A stretch of 64,000 nt of DNA from positions 283,306 to 347,305 of the forward strand of contig VZRS01004383.1 of assembly GCA_013398055.1 (NCBI GenBank), written 5' to 3'. Position 1 is the first letter of the stretch; each line of letters begins with the position of its first letter. Under the pieces are notes generated by a model. The model saw nothing but the letters and a program-made list of their open reading frames with translations, ran no database searches and was not told where the DNA came from. A program made the position numbers and the translations under genes. Below are positions 60,705 to 64,000 of this stretch, one piece after another. This stretch comes from Ifrita kowaldi. Lineage: Eukaryota > Chordata > Aves > Passeriformes > Cinclosomatidae.

Positions 60705-63700
60705 CTGACAGGACTCCATACAGCCAGCAACCAAGAATGTGCAACAGTCCCCAGCTGCACTATCTTCCCAGCATCCTAAAGCACAGGAAAACCTGTTCCA
60801 CACCAAAGCTGCTTCAAGAAACAAACATGTAGTGTTTAAGACAGAATTCATTAAATTCTGCCAACACATCCACAGACATTACAGAGGATTTTCCAGGAAC
60901 CCAACACCAAAAATTCTGCTGTTGGAGAGTCCCGGAATCTGCTCAGCTCAATGTGCATCTGGCCTAAAACAATTAAGTCTACAGGGTTACCAGATTTTGT
61001 GGGTATGATTGGGATTAGACTCTCCGTTGACCTCCCTAACTCAGCCAGAAGTGAAGCAGAAACAGTCTTTGCCACACGAGAGATCAAATGTCAGCTAGAT
61101 ACCACAGAACTACATTAGAATGTCAGATACAGCTAAAATTATGGCAGATAAAGAAAAGGTTGGGAAGAATTAAATTTAAAAAGTGAATGAAATGACCAGG
61201 AAAGTTTTCTGAATCCTCTTGGAAAAAAACTATTATTTAAATTCTTGAGTAGTATTTATTCTGCAGAGCAGTGCACAGAAACAATGGGCTCAGATAAAAT
61301 AATCAAGCACATTTTGATTATGTTTAGATAACATATGAAATAACTCTCACATTAACAGAAAACCTCCTGGCTCTGGTGATGTTCTGCATCACACAGACAA
61401 AAGATGCTGAAGACTTTTTCCACTATGAGGTAAAAGCAAACGAGATAAAATATTTTACTTTGGCTTTTTCTGTCTTTTCCTTAGGGACCAGCCAAGATTA
61501 TTTGTGTACTACGTTGATATTTTTCCATTATACTTGGAATGTCAACAAGGATAGTCTTGTGAAATGTAACTTCATTTCCCAGCTTGGCAGCAGCATCCCT
61601 ATGTCAGACATGGATTGTCCTCCCAGTTCTGCTTCCATCCCAAGGCTCTGCTCTGATTAATGTTGCTGTTCTCTCTGTGTGCTCCATTTTGACTGCACGT
61701 TTGGGAAGTGGGGCTGGATGTCACTGAGTACCCTATGGGAACCTCATTTTCAGACAAAGTTTCTGACTCCTGCTGGAAAATGGGTCACAATGACCACAAA
61801 CAACAAGCATCAAAGGAAAACATTAGAGGCATCCCAAATTTGACAACAGAAGTCCAAATTAATTTCTAAAAATCAGGAATGTATGTTCTGTTTTGGAAGC
61901 TGCAACAAGGTGCTCTGTGGTCAGGTTGGTATCACGAAAAGAGCCCACAGAATTATCTTTCAAAATGACCTGCTGATGCTAAGAGGGAGAAACACAACCA
62001 ACTGCTCAGCAGAGACAGCTTGGCAGAGACCAGCCATGCCTGATTCCCCAGCACCTCTACTACCCACACTGACCACAACATGAATTGTGCTGTTTCTCTG
62101 CCTGGCTGAAGCCAGAGGCTTGGGCAGACTGAACAGAGCCATTGGTGTTACAGCAGCACAACATTATGACAACATAGCCCAGCAAAGTCCAAATTCAGGC
62201 AATCCCTAAGGGTGGAGAGCAAAGTCCAGGAAGGCCTTTCCTTTCCCTAATAACCACCCTTAGCTGCAACAGTTCCTAGAACAAATAGTTACGGAGATCC
62301 ATTTCTATCCCTTCGGACCTGTCACCTGCTCCAGCTCACACTGCAGCTGTGAGACCTCCTTGAGGCCTCTGTCAACCAACCACACCATCAAGACCCACAT
62401 CAAAGATGTCCTGCTCCTCCTGTGCTCTGCAGAGCCTTATCAAAGATATTCCAATGCTCCCAGGAGGTTTGGAGAGCACTGCACATTGGTACAAACCTGA
62501 GGGCATGCAGGAGGCTCTGCCTGGAGCCTCCCGGCAGGCTTTGAGGTTTTGCTGTGCCTCAGATAAGCATTCAACCTTTCAGGTGCTTATAATAATTAAA
62601 ACTGAACCCCCAAAACCTGTTGAGGTTCACCCATCTCTACACCGTGCACAGAAATCTGCCAATGCTAGCAGCGAGCACACAGGACCTGACTTGCTGCAAA
62701 CATTGGTTAACACTTCCTTTCTTAGCCACTGAGGAAACCAACTATTCAGGAAAAGATCTCCTCTTTGGAATAATTAATTCACACAGTTCTGCAATATTGT
62801 TGTTCAGGTTCTAATCAAACCCTTCTATTTTAGCTTAGCTAACAGAGCTAAACTGTAAGCTCCAGCTACCTGTACCCTCAAATAGAAGAGTTCAGAAAGT
62901 CAGTAGTTAAAGAGAAGTAGTACATGCTCTTATTGCTAATTTCAAAAATATACCGAGTAGAGTTTTTAAAAATACATTAAGCTTAATTTCAAAATACATT
63001 GTTTGCTAAAAACATATAATTCTGTTTCTGCCAACTGGTCTCATAAGGATAAATCACACATGCCTTTCTGGTTACCCTGGAAAAAAAAACCCAACACAAA
63101 ACACTTCTGAATCTGTGGGTGGTTTTTCACCAGTGAGGGAGCACTCACATCAGCGCTCACAGACCAGGAATAGTTGCCCTCTTGCAAGTGTGGCGGGTTC
63201 TGTTTTTCCAGCCTCGGCCTTTGGGTCTGAGAGTTACCGAGGATTTTCCATCCCAACTTTTGATTCAAATCAAGTCCAGATGGTACCACTCAGAGTCAGC
63301 ATTATCTGTGGACTTTTCAGTGGCTGGTAGAGCTAAAAAGGTTTTGAGGTTAGGAGGGGTCAATCTGATATCCTGAACAAGAGAAGCTCACCCCACCATT
63401 CCTACACCAAACCCGTGCCAGACAGCTGAGCCACAGAAGAGCTTTGAAAAACACATCCAATCTTGTCAGAAAGACCATCAGAGCAGCTGGACCAGACAAA
63501 TGCAGATTACCAGATCCAGTAAACTACATTTGCACTGTCTGGTATCAATATTATAAAACTGGCTCTACTTCCCAGCTCTGCTGTCAGGTCAGGGTCGGTC
63601 CTTTTCTTCTTGACTCCCTAAGATTCAAGTGCACATGAGGGAGACCAAAGAAAAGTATTAGAATAAAATGCTGAAGCTGTTTCTAAAAACTAGAAATAAG

Positions 63701-64000
63701 TTTTTCGAAGTATGTATGCTTCAATTTTATTTCCCCATGTTTTTTCCTTTTCTCAGCTAAAGCAAATTCTGTTCTTACCATTTCCTGCTTTTTCAGCTCT
63801 GCTCTTCAGACTTTTTCCTTTATTTCAAACAGCTCTGAGGTTCTGGACAGTCTGACAGAGCTGAAAGCTACAAAATTTCTTTTGTGCCTTGTGTTTGCCT
63901 CTTTCACTTGTGCAAAATTTGGTAAGCTTTGAAAATTTCCAGAATGATAAAAGCAAAAACGGGTTGTGATACCACCCTCCATATGGAAATGAGAATATCA
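60705..64000. other. Non-coding unique sequence
   Basis: No repeat or gene recognised in the last 3.3 kb. Frames of up to 108 codons (62406-62732 plus) show no family similarity. The end of the window is AT-rich and unremarkable. Confidence 0.5.

Noticed and set aside
1..64000. CRISPR arrays, operons, tRNA or rRNA genes, phage or viral genes
   Set aside because: None seen. The sequence is vertebrate non-coding DNA; no evenly spaced direct repeats, no clover-leaf box A/B pair and no gene clusters were found by eye.

Overview
The window looks like non-coding DNA from a bird nuclear genome. At least six copies of the CR1 LINE are recognisable, most of them short 3' ends. Several keep the typical avian CR1 tail built from ATTCTATG-like 8-mers and the block 'aaggtcccttccaa' just before it. 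Repeat density is otherwise low, Alu- or L1-like repeats are absent, base composition is moderately AT-rich with a few GC-rich pockets, and short AT microsatellites occur. A few much older, amniote-age repeat relics are also visible. The species cannot be fixed from the sequence.

No protein-coding gene could be identified. All long open frames are short (longest about 236 codons), overlap other frames, resemble no family I recognise and mostly lie in GC-rich pockets where stops are rare by chance. The window is best read as intergenic DNA or the inside of a very large intron.

Layout. 1-2452: unique AT-rich DNA. 2453-3558: a nearly identical 0.55-kb direct duplication split by a single N at 3004, most likely an assembly artefact from two haplotypes. 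4361-4490: an ancient palindromic repeat. 7.9 and 13.0 kb: AT/CA microsatellites. 10.8-11.2 and 23.0-23.6 kb: GC-rich pockets with overlapping open frames. 14.95-15.26 kb: CR1 (+). 28.6-29.1 kb: CR1 (-) and a MIR-like relic. 31.1-31.4 kb: CR1 (+). 40.74-40.80 kb: a compact, nearly perfect 56-nt hairpin. 41.0-41.2 kb: CR1 (+). 48.4 kb: very old CR1. 50.8-51.2 kb: old CR1 (+). 52.7 kb and 60.0 kb: further ancient palindromic relics. 57.2-57.7 kb: CR1 (-). 60.6-60.7 kb: a CpG-rich spot with a candidate minus-strand exon.

No genes act together here and no new biological system is evident. The items most worth testing are the haplotype-like duplication, the hairpin at 40740-40795, and two putative exons (23163-23410 on +, 60613-60704 on -).
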